The notes under the pieces were generated by a model. That model did no database searches. It was not told the origin of the DNA and worked only from the letters and a program-made list of their open reading frames with translations. The position numbers and the translations under genes are program-made. DNA of 64,000 nucleotides from Gemmatimonadaceae bacterium (lineage in GTDB: Bacteria; Gemmatimonadota; Gemmatimonadetes; Gemmatimonadales; Gemmatimonadaceae), in NCBI GenBank assembly GCA_035633115.1, contig DASQFN010000011.1:90983-154982 (forward strand). Direction: 5' to 3'. Shown here piece after piece: positions 55,438-63,961 of the stretch (positions are counted from its first letter, which is position 1; each line of letters begins with the position of its first letter).

Positions 55438-58389
55438 ATGATCGTTCCCGAACGCCGCGCCATCTGGATGTTCCTGGCATTACTGGTTGCGATCGCCGTC
55501 GCGAGCCCAGCCGCCGCCCAGGCCAATGGCTGGCGCACGATCACGTTCGAGACCACCGAGGTCACCGCCCCGGATGTCGCCGTCTCCCCCGACGGCCAAT
55601 GGTTGATCTTCAGTATGCTTGGCAAGCTGTTCCGCCTTCCGGTCAAGGGCGGTGAAGCGGAGCAGCTCACCTTAGGACCATACTACGACATCGACCCGGC
55701 CATCTCCCCTGATGGCAAGCTCGTCGCGTTCCAGTCCGATCGCGACGGCAGCGCGGGCAACATCTTCCTGCTCGATGTGGCGAGCCGGGAAATCACTCAG
55801 TTGACCCATGAGGTCTGGGCTGATCGGCCGGCGTGGGCGCCCGATGGCAAGGCCGTGGTCTACTTGCGGCTCGAGCGGAAATCGTGGAATCCACTGGATA
55901 CGATGTCACGGCCACCAGCGGTCGTGCGTCGGATTCGGTTGACTGGCGGCGAACCGGAAACACTCCGCGCGCTGGGCCCGGTGTGGTCAGTCTTCCACCT
56001 TCCGGATGGGCGCGTGGGCTGGGCGATCGTGCAGCGTGATTCCACCTCGCGTCGGATATCGAGCCGGATCGAGGTCAGGAGCACCGACGGCAAGGTGTCT
56101 ACCCTGCGTCACTTCGACGGGAGGGCCGATCCGGTCGTCCCAAGTCCCAAAGCCGATGGGCTCTACGCCAGATATGTCAAATGGGACACACCACCGCAGG
56201 AGCCCTACCTGCTGTTCGCGCCGCTCCCGGAGGGCTCTGAGCGATACATCGCCCCGGTCTCCGGTAATTCCTTTTTTGGAGTTGCGGGCTTCGCGGTGGC
56301 CGCCGATAACGCGTCGCTCTACCTGGGTAACCTCGGCCACCTCTGGAAGGTCACGCTGCCGGGCGGGCGGAGCGAAGCCGTTCCCTTTCGCGCCCGGGTG
56401 ACGTTGGCGATCCGTGAGCCCACCGCACCACCCAAGTGGATGCCGGTCGCGCCAGGGAACAGTGGGAAGTTCAGGACCATTCAGCAACCTCGGCTCTCGC
56501 CGGACGGCTCGCAGATCGTGTTCCGGGCGCTGGCCCGCCTCTGGCAACAGCCACTCAAGGGTGGCCAGGCCCGGCGGCTGGTCGAGGGTGACGGGACAGA
56601 GTCGGATCCCGCGTTCTCGCCAGACGGTCGTCGCGTCGGGTTTGTGAGCCGCGCAAAGGCAAAATGGGAAGTCAAGGTCCTGGACCTTCAGACCGGACAG
56701 ATAGTCACAGTGGGTGCCCACGCCGACTGTGGATATGAGCAGCTGACCTGGAGTCTCCACGGCGAGCTGATCGCCGCCACGAGTTGCGACCATCAGATCC
56801 TCGCGATCGATCCCCGAACGGGTTCCGTGCGGGTGCTCGCGACAAGCAGCAATTGGGAGCCTTACCCCCAACTTTCTGCGGATGGCAAGACGCTCTACTT
56901 CCAAGCCGAGTTCCCGGGAAGCAAGCCCGGGTTCTACCGGTTGCAACTGGAAGCGGTGGCGAAACCAGAACCGCTGATGTCTGCGAAGGGAGACGGCACG
57001 AACATCTCAACGCGCGGGCAATGGGTGGCACACGCGGTCCCGAACCGGCTCGGCATTCGGCTGGCAAAGCTCGGGCGCGCGGGGTTCCCGCAGCCGGATG
57101 TGCGCGTGGTCAGCTCCGCGGAAGGGGACGAGTTCAGCTTCACGCCGGACGGTTCCTCATTGCTCTTTGTCGCCGGCGACACGCTGTGGCGTCAGCCGCT
57201 CACGGGCGGCACGCGCCGGGAGATCCCCATCCGGCTGGCGCTGCGGGCCCCGACGCCGCCACCGGTGCTCCTCCAGCGGGTTCGAGTGCTGGACTTTGCC
57301 GCGGGCGGGTTTGGCGCGGAAACTTCGCTCTTGATCGACGGCGGGCGCATCCGGTGGATCGGCCCGGCGCGAAGTCGCGAACTTCCCCGCGGTACAGTCA
57401 CTGTGGATGCCGGCGGCCGCTTTGCCATCCCCGGCCTGTTCGACATGCACGGGCACGGCGGCGGGTGCGGAGGAGCCGCGCGCATTGCCTACGGCGTCAC
57501 CTCAGTGCGGAACATGGGGGGCCGACTTGAACAACAAAACGCCCATGCGGATCGGAGCGATTTCACCGGCGATGCCATCCCACGCTGCTTCTACCCGGGA
57601 AGAATTTTTGAGGGTCCCCAAGGTTATAGTCGGAATGAGGACCAATTCTTCGTCAATCTTTTTGACGAGGGGGACACGCGGACTAATGTGCGACTCTGGA
57701 AGGCCCGAGGTGCCCAGTTCATCAAGCTCTATAACATGGTTCCGTGGCCGCTCCAGCGGGCGGCAGCCGACGAGGCTCGCCGCGTGGCGCTCCCGGTGGC
57801 GGCACACGGACTAACCATCGAGCAGGCGGTCAAGGGGGTGACGCTGGGATACGCCGGGCTCACGCATTGGTACGGCGGATTCTCCGACGATGCGCTCCAG
57901 ATGTTCGGAGCGGCGGGGACGCGCTGGGAACCGACGTTGGGACAAGGGGCCGGCTTCGCAGTATCCTTTCGGCATGATCCCGAACGATTCCGTCGGGCCT
58001 CGCGGGGCAACCCACAGATGGGGGACAACGTATTGAGAGGAAGGTGGGCAGAGATTCTACGGACCATGCACGCGGCGTATCGTCGTGGCATCACCTTCCT
58101 GCCGGGGACCGACGCGGGACCCGAAGGGCTGGCACTCCAGTGGGAGTTGGAATTCTATGCCGAGGCCGGTATCCCGCCGGTCGACATATTGCGGTTCGCC
58201 ACTCAGGCCGCCGCTCAGACCGTGGGCGCCGGCGACCACCTCGGCACACTGGAGGTCGGCAAGCTGGCTGACCTGATCCTACTCGATGCCAACCCGCTGC
58301 AGGACATCAAGAACACGCAGACGATCTGGCGGGTGATCAAGGGTGGGTGGGTGTTCGATCCGAAGGTGTTGCTGCCAAATCCGAACTGA
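55438..58389 (+). CDS. Exported TolB-propeller/amidohydrolase fusion protein
   Basis: ATG at 55438 follows GAGG by seven bases and starts a signal peptide (MFLALLVAIAVASPAAAQ); the frame opens at 55213. The 983-residue product has an N-terminal TolB/PD40 propeller (VAVSPDGQWLIFSM; DPAISPDGKLVAFQSDRDG) and a C-terminal imidazolonepropionase-like amidohydrolase: the metal motif DMHGHGGG, Lys/His positions in AQFIKLYN and VAAHGLTIEQ, LTHWYGG, and the late Asp in FLPGTDAGPEG. Here HxH reads HGH. It probably hydrolyses a cyclic amide, peptide or related substrate in the periplasm. It is the only intact gene between tRNA fragments 1 and 2. Confidence 0.88.
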   Translation: MIVPERRAIWMFLALLVAIAVASPAAAQANGWRTITFETTEVTAPDVAVSPDGQWLIFSMLGKLFRLPVKGGEAEQLTLGPYYDIDPAISPDGKLVAFQSDRDGSAGNIFLLDVASREITQLTHEVWADRPAWAPDGKAVVYLRLERKSWNPLDTMSRPPAVVRRIRLTGGEPETLRALGPVWSVFHLPDGRVGWAIVQRDSTSRRISSRIEVRSTDGKVSTLRHFDGRADPVVPSPKADGLYARYVKWDTPPQEPYLLFAPLPEGSERYIAPVSGNSFFGVAGFAVAADNASLYLGNLGHLWKVTLPGGRSEAVPFRARVTLAIREPTAPPKWMPVAPGNSGKFRTIQQPRLSPDGSQIVFRALARLWQQPLKGGQARRLVEGDGTESDPAFSPDGRRVGFVSRAKAKWEVKVLDLQTGQIVTVGAHADCGYEQLTWSLHGELIAATSCDHQILAIDPRTGSVRVLATSSNWEPYPQLSADGKTLYFQAEFPGSKPGFYRLQLEAVAKPEPLMSAKGDGTNISTRGQWVAHAVPNRLGIRLAKLGRAGFPQPDVRVVSSAEGDEFSFTPDGSSLLFVAGDTLWRQPLTGGTRREIPIRLALRAPTPPPVLLQRVRVLDFAAGGFGAETSLLIDGGRIRWIGPARSRELPRGTVTVDAGGRFAIPGLFDMHGHGGGCGGAARIAYGVTSVRNMGGRLEQQNAHADRSDFTGDAIPRCFYPGRIFEGPQGYSRNEDQFFVNLFDEGDTRTNVRLWKARGAQFIKLYNMVPWPLQRAAADEARRVALPVAAHGLTIEQAVKGVTLGYAGLTHWYGGFSDDALQMFGAAGTRWEPTLGQGAGFAVSFRHDPERFRRASRGNPQMGDNVLRGRWAEILRTMHAAYRRGITFLPGTDAGPEGLALQWELEFYAEAGIPPVDILRFATQAAAQTVGAGDHLGTLEVGKLADLILLDANPLQDIKNTQTIWRVIKGGWVFDPKVLLPNPN

Positions 58390-58464
58390 TCGCAAAACGG
58401 ATGACAGGGGCCAGTACGACAGATCCCCACCACGCAAGTGTCGGTGAGGCTTGTAGTTCTAGAG

Positions 58465-58634
58465 TCGGGGCGACTGGATTTGAACCAGCGACCTCCTGCT
58501 CCCGAAGCAAAGGGCAATACACTAACCAACTACTACATTCTGCCGGACTCTAGAGGGAAACCGGGCGTCGGTGCCGGAGTTTCCCGACATCGATGCCGTA
58601 CTCTGTAGAAAGAAACTCACCCCAAACTCACCCC
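58465..58634 (-). repeat. tRNA-Pro(CGG) 3'-half and adjoining conserved segment, remnant 2
   Basis: 58465-58510 repeats the tRNA-Pro 3' half. The following about 125 bases are nearly identical to those at 61882-62003 (CTCTAGAGGGAAACCGGGCG and onward). The segment ends in a pair of AAACTCACCCC repeats (58613 and 58624, 11-base period). The anticodon stem is damaged (TTTGCTTCGGG), so this is not a working tRNA. Confidence 0.85.
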
Positions 58635-58770
58635 GTGCAGGCAACGTGTTTCGTGCCATCGGATTGTCAGCGCACCGCGGCGTCAATCTTTCGCTGGTCG
58701 CCTCGGCTGATCGCCATACCATCGCCGACGGCGGCATGTTCCCGGGCACGGCCTCATCACCAGTTCTTGG

Positions 58771-60078
58771 TCAATGCAACGGGATTTTGCCGATAACCTG
58801 TCCGCCAATCCATCCGAGGGATGCGAGTGAGAAAACCGCCACCGTGACAATGACGGGGCGCATTACCCTCTCACTTCTTGCGAAGAGCGCCGCCAGGCCG
58901 AATGCCCAGATCCAGAAGAGGTCCGCGGTCCATCGAGCCCCGTAACCATCTCCCAGGGACCAGTAGCCCCAGCTGCCGTAGAGCGCAAAGATTACGATGA
59001 CGACCGCAACCAGGAGCCGCGCCAGGGGTCGAATGCTTGTATTTCGCGGTGTCGAACTGGAAGCCAGCACGAGTCCGCCAACCGCCAGAATAATCAGCGG
59101 GTGCCAGAGAAGAGATCCCTTGTCTGGGCTGAAGAGAGAGAGACCGAGAGTCTGGAGGTTCGGGCTGAATCGGTACCCGGTGGCTGCATATCCATCGAAG
59201 TACCACTGGCCATAGAGCGTGTGCCAGATGGACATCTGAAACAGGGAGAGCGGAAGAAATCCAAGTAACGCACATAAAGAGGAAGTCACAATCGCTCGTA
59301 TCCGCAACGCGCGGGTCGTCTGCTGCTCATCGGAAGCCCATTGCGACTGGAGAAGCAGAAAGAATGACGGAAGGAGGACGATCCCATCTATCACGCGTGC
59401 GCAAACCGTGAGCGACGCAAGAATTCCCCACAGCAGCGACCACGCCCACGCATGACGCGACCGGCGTGCGCGCCCAGCGCTCCAGAAGGAGAGACTGATT
59501 ACGGCGAGAGTAATCGAGTGAACCATGCCCGGCGATTTCCACGTGTACGCAAAGGCGCTCGTTCCGAGCCATGCAGCTACCGTCCCGAGGACGGCCGCGC
59601 GCAGACTCGTCAGGCGACGAATGCTGTCATACGTGGCAAGAACGCCGAGCAGCGTCCACAGGTAAACACCGATCCATGCCATGCGGACGACGAGTGGTTC
59701 AAGGCCGTTATGTGCGCCATCGTCTCCGCGTTTGCCATCAACTCGGCCGGCTCCGACGATTTCGTGTCCCAGGGCCATGAATGGAAAGACCGCGGCACTC
59801 CACCCGATGGGATACCTGTTGATGAGTGTCGGTCGTCCATTGATCTCGATTATTGGAAATACGCTGCTGTTAACCGGCGCCCTTCCGGGGGTAAGCTGAT
59901 TGGCCGGGTCGGAATCCCCGTCCTCCAGCCACGATTGAGCCCACGCGTAGTAGCCCGCGGGATCTGCACCGTTTGGCCGCGGCACGGCAACGGCGAGATT
60001 GAGCGCCTGGAGCGCTAGTATCACCGCCACCTGCGCGGCGGCGATGCCGGCCCACGGTGATTTCAAAAGATGACGCAC
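58771..60078 (-). CDS. Polytopic membrane protein, GT-C glycosyltransferase-like
   Basis: A 435-residue protein with about ten hydrophobic segments. A soluble loop after TM1 has acidic residues (NGADPAGYYAWAQSWLEDGD) placed like the DxE/DxD loop of GT-C enzymes that use lipid-linked sugars, and later loops show PIGWSAAVFPFMALG and FSPDKGSLLWHP. It may transfer mannose or another sugar at the periplasmic face. It starts inside the end of the hsdM remnant and is the only complete gene between tRNA fragments 2 and 3. Confidence 0.7.
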   Translation of the reverse strand: MRHLLKSPWAGIAAAQVAVILALQALNLAVAVPRPNGADPAGYYAWAQSWLEDGDSDPANQLTPGRAPVNSSVFPIIEINGRPTLINRYPIGWSAAVFPFMALGHEIVGAGRVDGKRGDDGAHNGLEPLVVRMAWIGVYLWTLLGVLATYDSIRRLTSLRAAVLGTVAAWLGTSAFAYTWKSPGMVHSITLAVISLSFWSAGRARRSRHAWAWSLLWGILASLTVCARVIDGIVLLPSFFLLLQSQWASDEQQTTRALRIRAIVTSSLCALLGFLPLSLFQMSIWHTLYGQWYFDGYAATGYRFSPNLQTLGLSLFSPDKGSLLWHPLIILAVGGLVLASSSTPRNTSIRPLARLLVAVVIVIFALYGSWGYWSLGDGYGARWTADLFWIWAFGLAALFARSERVMRPVIVTVAVFSLASLGWIGGQVIGKIPLH

Positions 60079-60362
60079 CGCACCACGTCGTAGCGGTCTT
60101 TTTCCTGAATGTCGGCGAGATTTTCGCTGAGCGTGTTCGTGTGGATGATGTAGGGCGCCTCGAGGAAGCCGGCCGAACCAACCGCACCGTCGTAGATGCG
60201 CTTCCCGGCGAGCGCAGCTTCAGTGGCCTTGTCCTGTTCGAGCCCGTCGAGGTTTTTCAAGAACAGCAGCCATGATGTCTGCTCGGTGTAGTCGAGTTCA
60301 GTAGTGCAACCTGCTTCCTTCCGAAGGACGTGGTCAATGTTTTTGAAGGCTTGTTGAAACAT
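60063..60362 (-). pseudogene. Collapsed type I restriction methyltransferase (hsdM) remnant
   Basis: The 99-codon frame starts like HsdM (FKNIDHVLRKEAGCTTELD, TSWLLFLKNLDGLEQDKATEAAL). It then jumps to the SAM-binding region (YDGAVGSAGFL) and again to the region before the catalytic NPPF (SENLADIQEKDRYDVV). HsdM is normally about 500 residues, so at least two internal in-frame deletions occurred. No hsdR or hsdS is nearby. Confidence 0.75.
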
Positions 60363-60470
60363 GGTTCCGTCGATTATCTCATGGTCCGATTGGGTGTCGC
60401 CTTGGCAGACGGACAGTCAAAGCAGCGCGCCACCACTCGCCTGAGAAACTGGCGTTGCCTGACGGGTGGG

Positions 60471-60600
60471 AAACTAACCACCAAACTCAGCCCAACGATT
60501 CACAGCAACAGCCCCCACAAATGCAAAGCATTGCAGGGGCTGCACTTGATAAGTCGGGGCGACTGGATTTGAACCAGCGACCTCCTGCTCCGGAGCAGGC
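60471..60600 (-). repeat. tRNA-Pro(CGG) 3'-half with arm repeats, remnant 3
   Basis: The tRNA fragment occupies 60554-60600. To its left are a hairpin (60510-60541, AGCCCC/GGGGCT, no U-run) and two AAAC-type repeats (AAACTAACC at 60471, AAACTCAGCC at 60483, 12-base period). The anticodon arm has lost a base (CTGCTCCGGAGCAGG). Confidence 0.8.
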
Positions 60601-60828
60601 CAATACATCAACCAACTAAAACCGCAGCACTGAAAAAGCAAAGTCAGAAAGCGTCGCCTGCTCCGCTATTCCGTATCCGGCATGACGACGTGGCGCGCGG
60701 GAGCGGTGCAGAATGCTATGGCGGCAGCCGACGTGCCCGTGGCCCATCCAATTGCTACGTAACGGTACGTATGCGAGCGCCCCCGTGACGAGGCTATTCT
60801 CCGGTCGCACCATTTAAAGGAGATTGCA

Positions 60829-61572
60829 ATGAGCCCCATTCGTTCGCTGCTCGCCGCCCTGATGCTCGCTCCCGCAGCGCTGGTCGCGCAGGACGCGCCG
60901 CAGTTCGCGGCCGCGCGCCCGTCGATCACTGTGTCCGCTTTCGAGTACGGCACCGTTGCCGCTCAGATCGCCAGTGACAAAGGCACGCGCAAGCGTCTCG
61001 AGAAGATGGGAATTCGCGACGGCGCCAACTTCGCCGAGGCACTTGGCCTTGGCGCGACCGACTTGATCGTGGAAGAGCTGGTGAAGAGCGGCGCGTTCCG
61101 CGTCCTCGAGCGGAGGCAGCTCGACGCGATCCGCCAGGAGCAGTCGATCATGCCGGACTCCATCACAAGCGCTTCGCCAACACGGGTCGCGCGCGCCCGC
61201 TACATCGTATCCGGCTCGCTCACACGCCTTGGCTTCGAGGAAAAACATCTCGGGGGCATGGCCGGACGCCTTGCCTCGGCGGTGGTTCTCTACGGGCTGG
61301 GCGCGAAGAAGAACACTACCCAGGTGAATCTCACGGCGCGGATCATCGACGCCGAGACGGGTGAGATCGTCGCGAGTTTCACCGGCCAGGGGATCTCCAC
61401 CAAAGGGTGGGGCCTTACCGTGTTCGGCATGGGTGGCTGGGGACTGGGCGGGGCGAAGATGGGTACACAGAACATTCGCGAATCAGCGATCGGCGAAGCG
61501 ACGGCCAAGGCTGCGGCGAGCATCGCCGAGCGAATCGGACAGTTGAGAGCGACGCTGGGGGCCGGCACGTAA
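60829..61572 (+). CDS. CsgG/HfaB-family exported protein
   Basis: A 247-residue protein, ATG seven bases after AAAGGAG, with signal peptide (LLAALMLAPAALVAQD). The fold markers ITVSAFEYGTV, ATDLIVEELVKSGAFRVLERRQLDAI, ARYIVSGSLTRLGF and VNLTARIIDAETGEIV are those of CsgG/curli-assembly domain proteins. There is no lipobox Cys, so it is likely soluble or outer-membrane associated. It is the only intact gene between tRNA fragments 3 and 4. Confidence 0.82.
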   Translation: MSPIRSLLAALMLAPAALVAQDAPQFAAARPSITVSAFEYGTVAAQIASDKGTRKRLEKMGIRDGANFAEALGLGATDLIVEELVKSGAFRVLERRQLDAIRQEQSIMPDSITSASPTRVARARYIVSGSLTRLGFEEKHLGGMAGRLASAVVLYGLGAKKNTTQVNLTARIIDAETGEIVASFTGQGISTKGWGLTVFGMGGWGLGGAKMGTQNIRESAIGEATAKAAASIAERIGQLRATLGAGT

Positions 61573-61750
61573 GCGGCCGGCGGCGGCTTCACCGCGCCGC
61601 TGCGGTGGAGTCCGAAGTGGCGCCGCGCTTTTCGCATTCGGCCTCTGAGCATTCAATGCGTAGGCGCGCAACGAGATTGGCGCGGCTCGCCTCGAGGACG
61701 AACGTACGCGAAAAAAAACTCAGGGGCAGCCAGAGCCGGCTAACCGGGCG

Positions 61751-62003
61751 AAACTTACCCCAGGCTTACTCCGGATTTTGCACAGCAAAAGGCCCCCACA
61801 ACGCAGAGGATTTGCAGGGGCTGTACTTAGTAAGTCGGGGCGACTGGATTTGAACCAGCGACCTCCTGCTCCCGAAGCAGGTCAATACACTAACCAACTA
61901 CTACATTCTGCCGGACTCTAGAGGGAAACCGGGCGTCGGTGCCGGAGTTTCCCGACATCAATGCCGCACTCTGCAGGAAGAAACACACCCCCAAACACAC
62001 CCC
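61751..62003 (-). repeat. tRNA-Pro(CGG) 3'-half with arm repeats, remnant 4
   Basis: The fragment (61835-61881) has a perfect CGG anticodon arm (CCTGCTTCGGGAGCAGG) but no matching 5' acceptor strand. Left: AAACTTACCC at 61751 and a hairpin at 61792-61822. Right: a segment conserved with remnant 2, then AAACACACCCC-type repeats at 61981 and 61993. It lies about 220 bases before the integron integrase start. Confidence 0.85.
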
Positions 62004-62220
62004 CGAGGGGCGCCGCCACTGGCTTCTGAAGCAGCCATACATGTTTTGTCGCGTCTCCACTTGCTTGGTGGGCGTGGGACGGCATAGCGTGGCGACTGTT
62101 AGGCTGACCGCTTCTTGCGGCGTTCCGAATGATGCATTGGCAATGTTGTGGTGACAGGCTCGGCGGGCGGAGGCATCAGGTTGTTCGCTCCTGCAGCGAT
62201 AACCAGCACGGGCCAAAGAT

Positions 62221-63196
62221 ATGCCCGCAGAAAAGCCGCGATTGCTTGCCCAGGTGAAGGCCGCATGCGGGCGCGGCACCGGAGCCCGCGTACAGAGCGG
62301 GCATACGTGGGATGGATCGTCCGCTATATCCGATATCACGGCAGGCGGCATCCCACCGAACTTGGGCGTGACCGAAATCATCGCGTTTCTGACCCATCTG
62401 GCCGCCGAGCGGAGCGTGTCGCGTTCGACGCAGATGCAGGCGTTGAGCGTTGCTGCTGTTGTATCGCGAGGTGCTCGCCACACCCGTAGGCGATCTGCGG
62501 TGTGTGTTGCGGTCCGCGTCACCGACGCGCCTTCCCGCCGTGCTGAGTCGTCGGGAAGTGTGTGCGGTGCTCGGTCAGCTGCACGGCACCACTCGACTGA
62601 TTGCCCTGCTGCTGTATGGTGCGGGCCTGCGCTTGCTGGAGTGCCTGACGTTACGTGTGAAGGACCTCGACTTCGCGCGCGGAGAAATCCGTGTGCGACG
62701 CGGCAAGGGGGGAAAAGACCGCGTCACCATGCTGCCCGATATCGCCCGGCCAGCACTGGAGAAGCACCTGGTGCGCGTACGTGCGCTGCACACTCGCGAC
62801 CTGGACGACGGGGCGGGGCGTGTCGGGTTGCCAACGGCGCTCGACCGTAAGGCGCCCGCTTGGGCCACGGACCTGGCGTGGCAGTGGGTGTTCCCCGCCT
62901 CGCGTCGTTATCGGGACGCCGCCAGTGGGCAGGAGCGTCGGCATCACGTGCATGAGACCGCGGTGCAGCGTGCAATGCAGCGCGCCGTTCGCGAGGCCGG
63001 GATCGCGAAGCGGGCCACGTGTCACACGCTGCGGCACTCCTTCGCGACTCACCTGCTGGAAGACGGGTACGATATTCGGACGCTGCAGGAACTGCTGGGA
63101 CACACGGACGTCAGTACGACGATGATCTACACCCACGTGCTGAACCGCGGGGGGTTAGGCGTCCGGAGTCCGGCGGACAGGTTGGGCGGTGAATAG
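62221..63196 (+). pseudogene. intI: Integron integrase (IntI-type tyrosine recombinase), frameshifted N-terminus
   Basis: The C-terminal 248 codons (62450-63196) are open and carry the tyrosine-recombinase residues: Arg in [36 protein letters not shown] with the catalytic Tyr. They also carry the IntI-specific segment [18 protein letters not shown]. The N-terminal domain is spread over frames: KPRLLAQVKAA, then RHRSPRTERAYVGWIVRYI, then VTEIIAFLTHLAAERSVS, then [13 protein letters not shown]. Simple explanations are one lost base near 62264, one extra G in 62364-62366 and two lost bases near 62448. It normally inserts cassettes at attI and excises at attC. Confidence 0.85.
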
Positions 63197-63264
63197 CAGA
63201 TATTGCGACGAATCTTGTCGCGGTGGCAGAGTCAGGGCTAGTATCCTGTGCAGGTGAATAAAGA

Positions 63265-63271
63265 GTTAGAC
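63265..63271 (+). other. Putative attI/cassette junction (GTTRRRY core)
   Basis: GTTAGAC fits the integron crossover consensus GTTRRRY and sits 23 bases before the cassette gene start, as in typical first cassettes. Its complement GTCTAAC is matched by GTCTAAAC at the other end of the cassette. Confidence 0.55.
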
Positions 63272-63294
63272 AACCTCCATCACGGAAACAAATC

Positions 63295-63951
63295 ATGCGC
63301 GTTCCGCAATCAATCGGTGAAAAGGGAAGTCTAAAATGGGTTCAGAAAATGCTTGCTCAATCGCCAAACGCACTTGAGACAGCCGTGCGGACTGAACTCG
63401 CTATTAGCCCGAATTCGACAATCGATTGGACGTCACCGCGAGCTGATGATAGGCACGCGGAGTATCGCGACGCGGACTTCCTAGAGAAACTAGGACTCGA
63501 ACGCTTCGCTGATGATTTGCGAGGTTTTTGGCCGACGCGTGGACCTCAATGGGATGCCTTAGGCCTGGCCTCTGACGGAAAGGTGATTCTTGTCGAGGCA
63601 AAGGCTCACGTGAACGAAATGACATCTTCCTGCGATGCCGGGGAGCGTTCTCGAGAAATAATCGATCAATCCCTTCAATTGGCCAAGGAGCATTACGGGG
63701 CAGAGGAGTCAGCCGATTGGGCAAGTGGGTATTACCAATACGCTAATCGACTCGCTCATCTCGATTTCCTTCGTCAGCGGGGTGTCGACGCCCATCTCGT
63801 ATTCATCTACGTCCTTAATGATCGAGATATGAGAGGTCCCAGTTCGGCTGCCGGGTGGGCAGATGTCATTGATGACTGTTACACGAAATTAGGATTGAAA
63901 AACGACCACTCGATTGACGGCGTGCATTCGATTTTCATTGATGTCGCATAG
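63295..63951 (+). CDS. Integron cassette gene: PD-(D/E)XK-like hypothetical protein
   Basis: A 218-residue protein with lower GC than its surroundings. It contains GPQWDALGLASDGKVILVEAKAH, where Asp and E-x-K fit the D-(D/E)xK nuclease pattern, so a nuclease-like fold is possible. Other conserved-looking blocks are YYQYANRLAHLDFLRQRGV and LVFIYVLND. No signal peptide. It stands between a GTTRRRY junction and the start of an attC site, as expected for a single-gene cassette. A defence role is only a suggestion. Confidence 0.7.
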   Translation: MRVPQSIGEKGSLKWVQKMLAQSPNALETAVRTELAISPNSTIDWTSPRADDRHAEYRDADFLEKLGLERFADDLRGFWPTRGPQWDALGLASDGKVILVEAKAHVNEMTSSCDAGERSREIIDQSLQLAKEHYGAEESADWASGYYQYANRLAHLDFLRQRGVDAHLVFIYVLNDRDMRGPSSAAGWADVIDDCYTKLGLKNDHSIDGVHSIFIDVA

Positions 63952-63961
63952 GACGCCGGTT

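Noticed and set aside
60510..60541. Intrinsic terminator behind tRNA fragment 3 (and 61792-61822 behind fragment 4)
   Set aside because: The stems are good but no U-run follows on the minus strand, so they are kept only as hairpins within the repeats.
54735..62003. The tRNA-Pro repeats as attC sites of the neighbouring integron
   Set aside because: They lack the RYYYAAC/GTTRRRY end pair and attC-like symmetry, lie on the wrong side of intI for the reverse layout, and match tRNA sequence base for base.
61890..62522. 210-codon minus-strand frame overlapping the integrase and tRNA fragment 4
   Set aside because: Its end (SGNSGTDARFPSRVRQ) recurs at 58.5 kb only because the DNA repeat is shared; the rest is antisense to intI.
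63150..63160. GTTAGGC at about 63156 as an attI core
   Set aside because: It fits GTTRRRY but lies inside the integrase coding sequence for the conserved GGLGVRSP end, so it is probably coincidental; GTTAGAC at 63265 is better placed.
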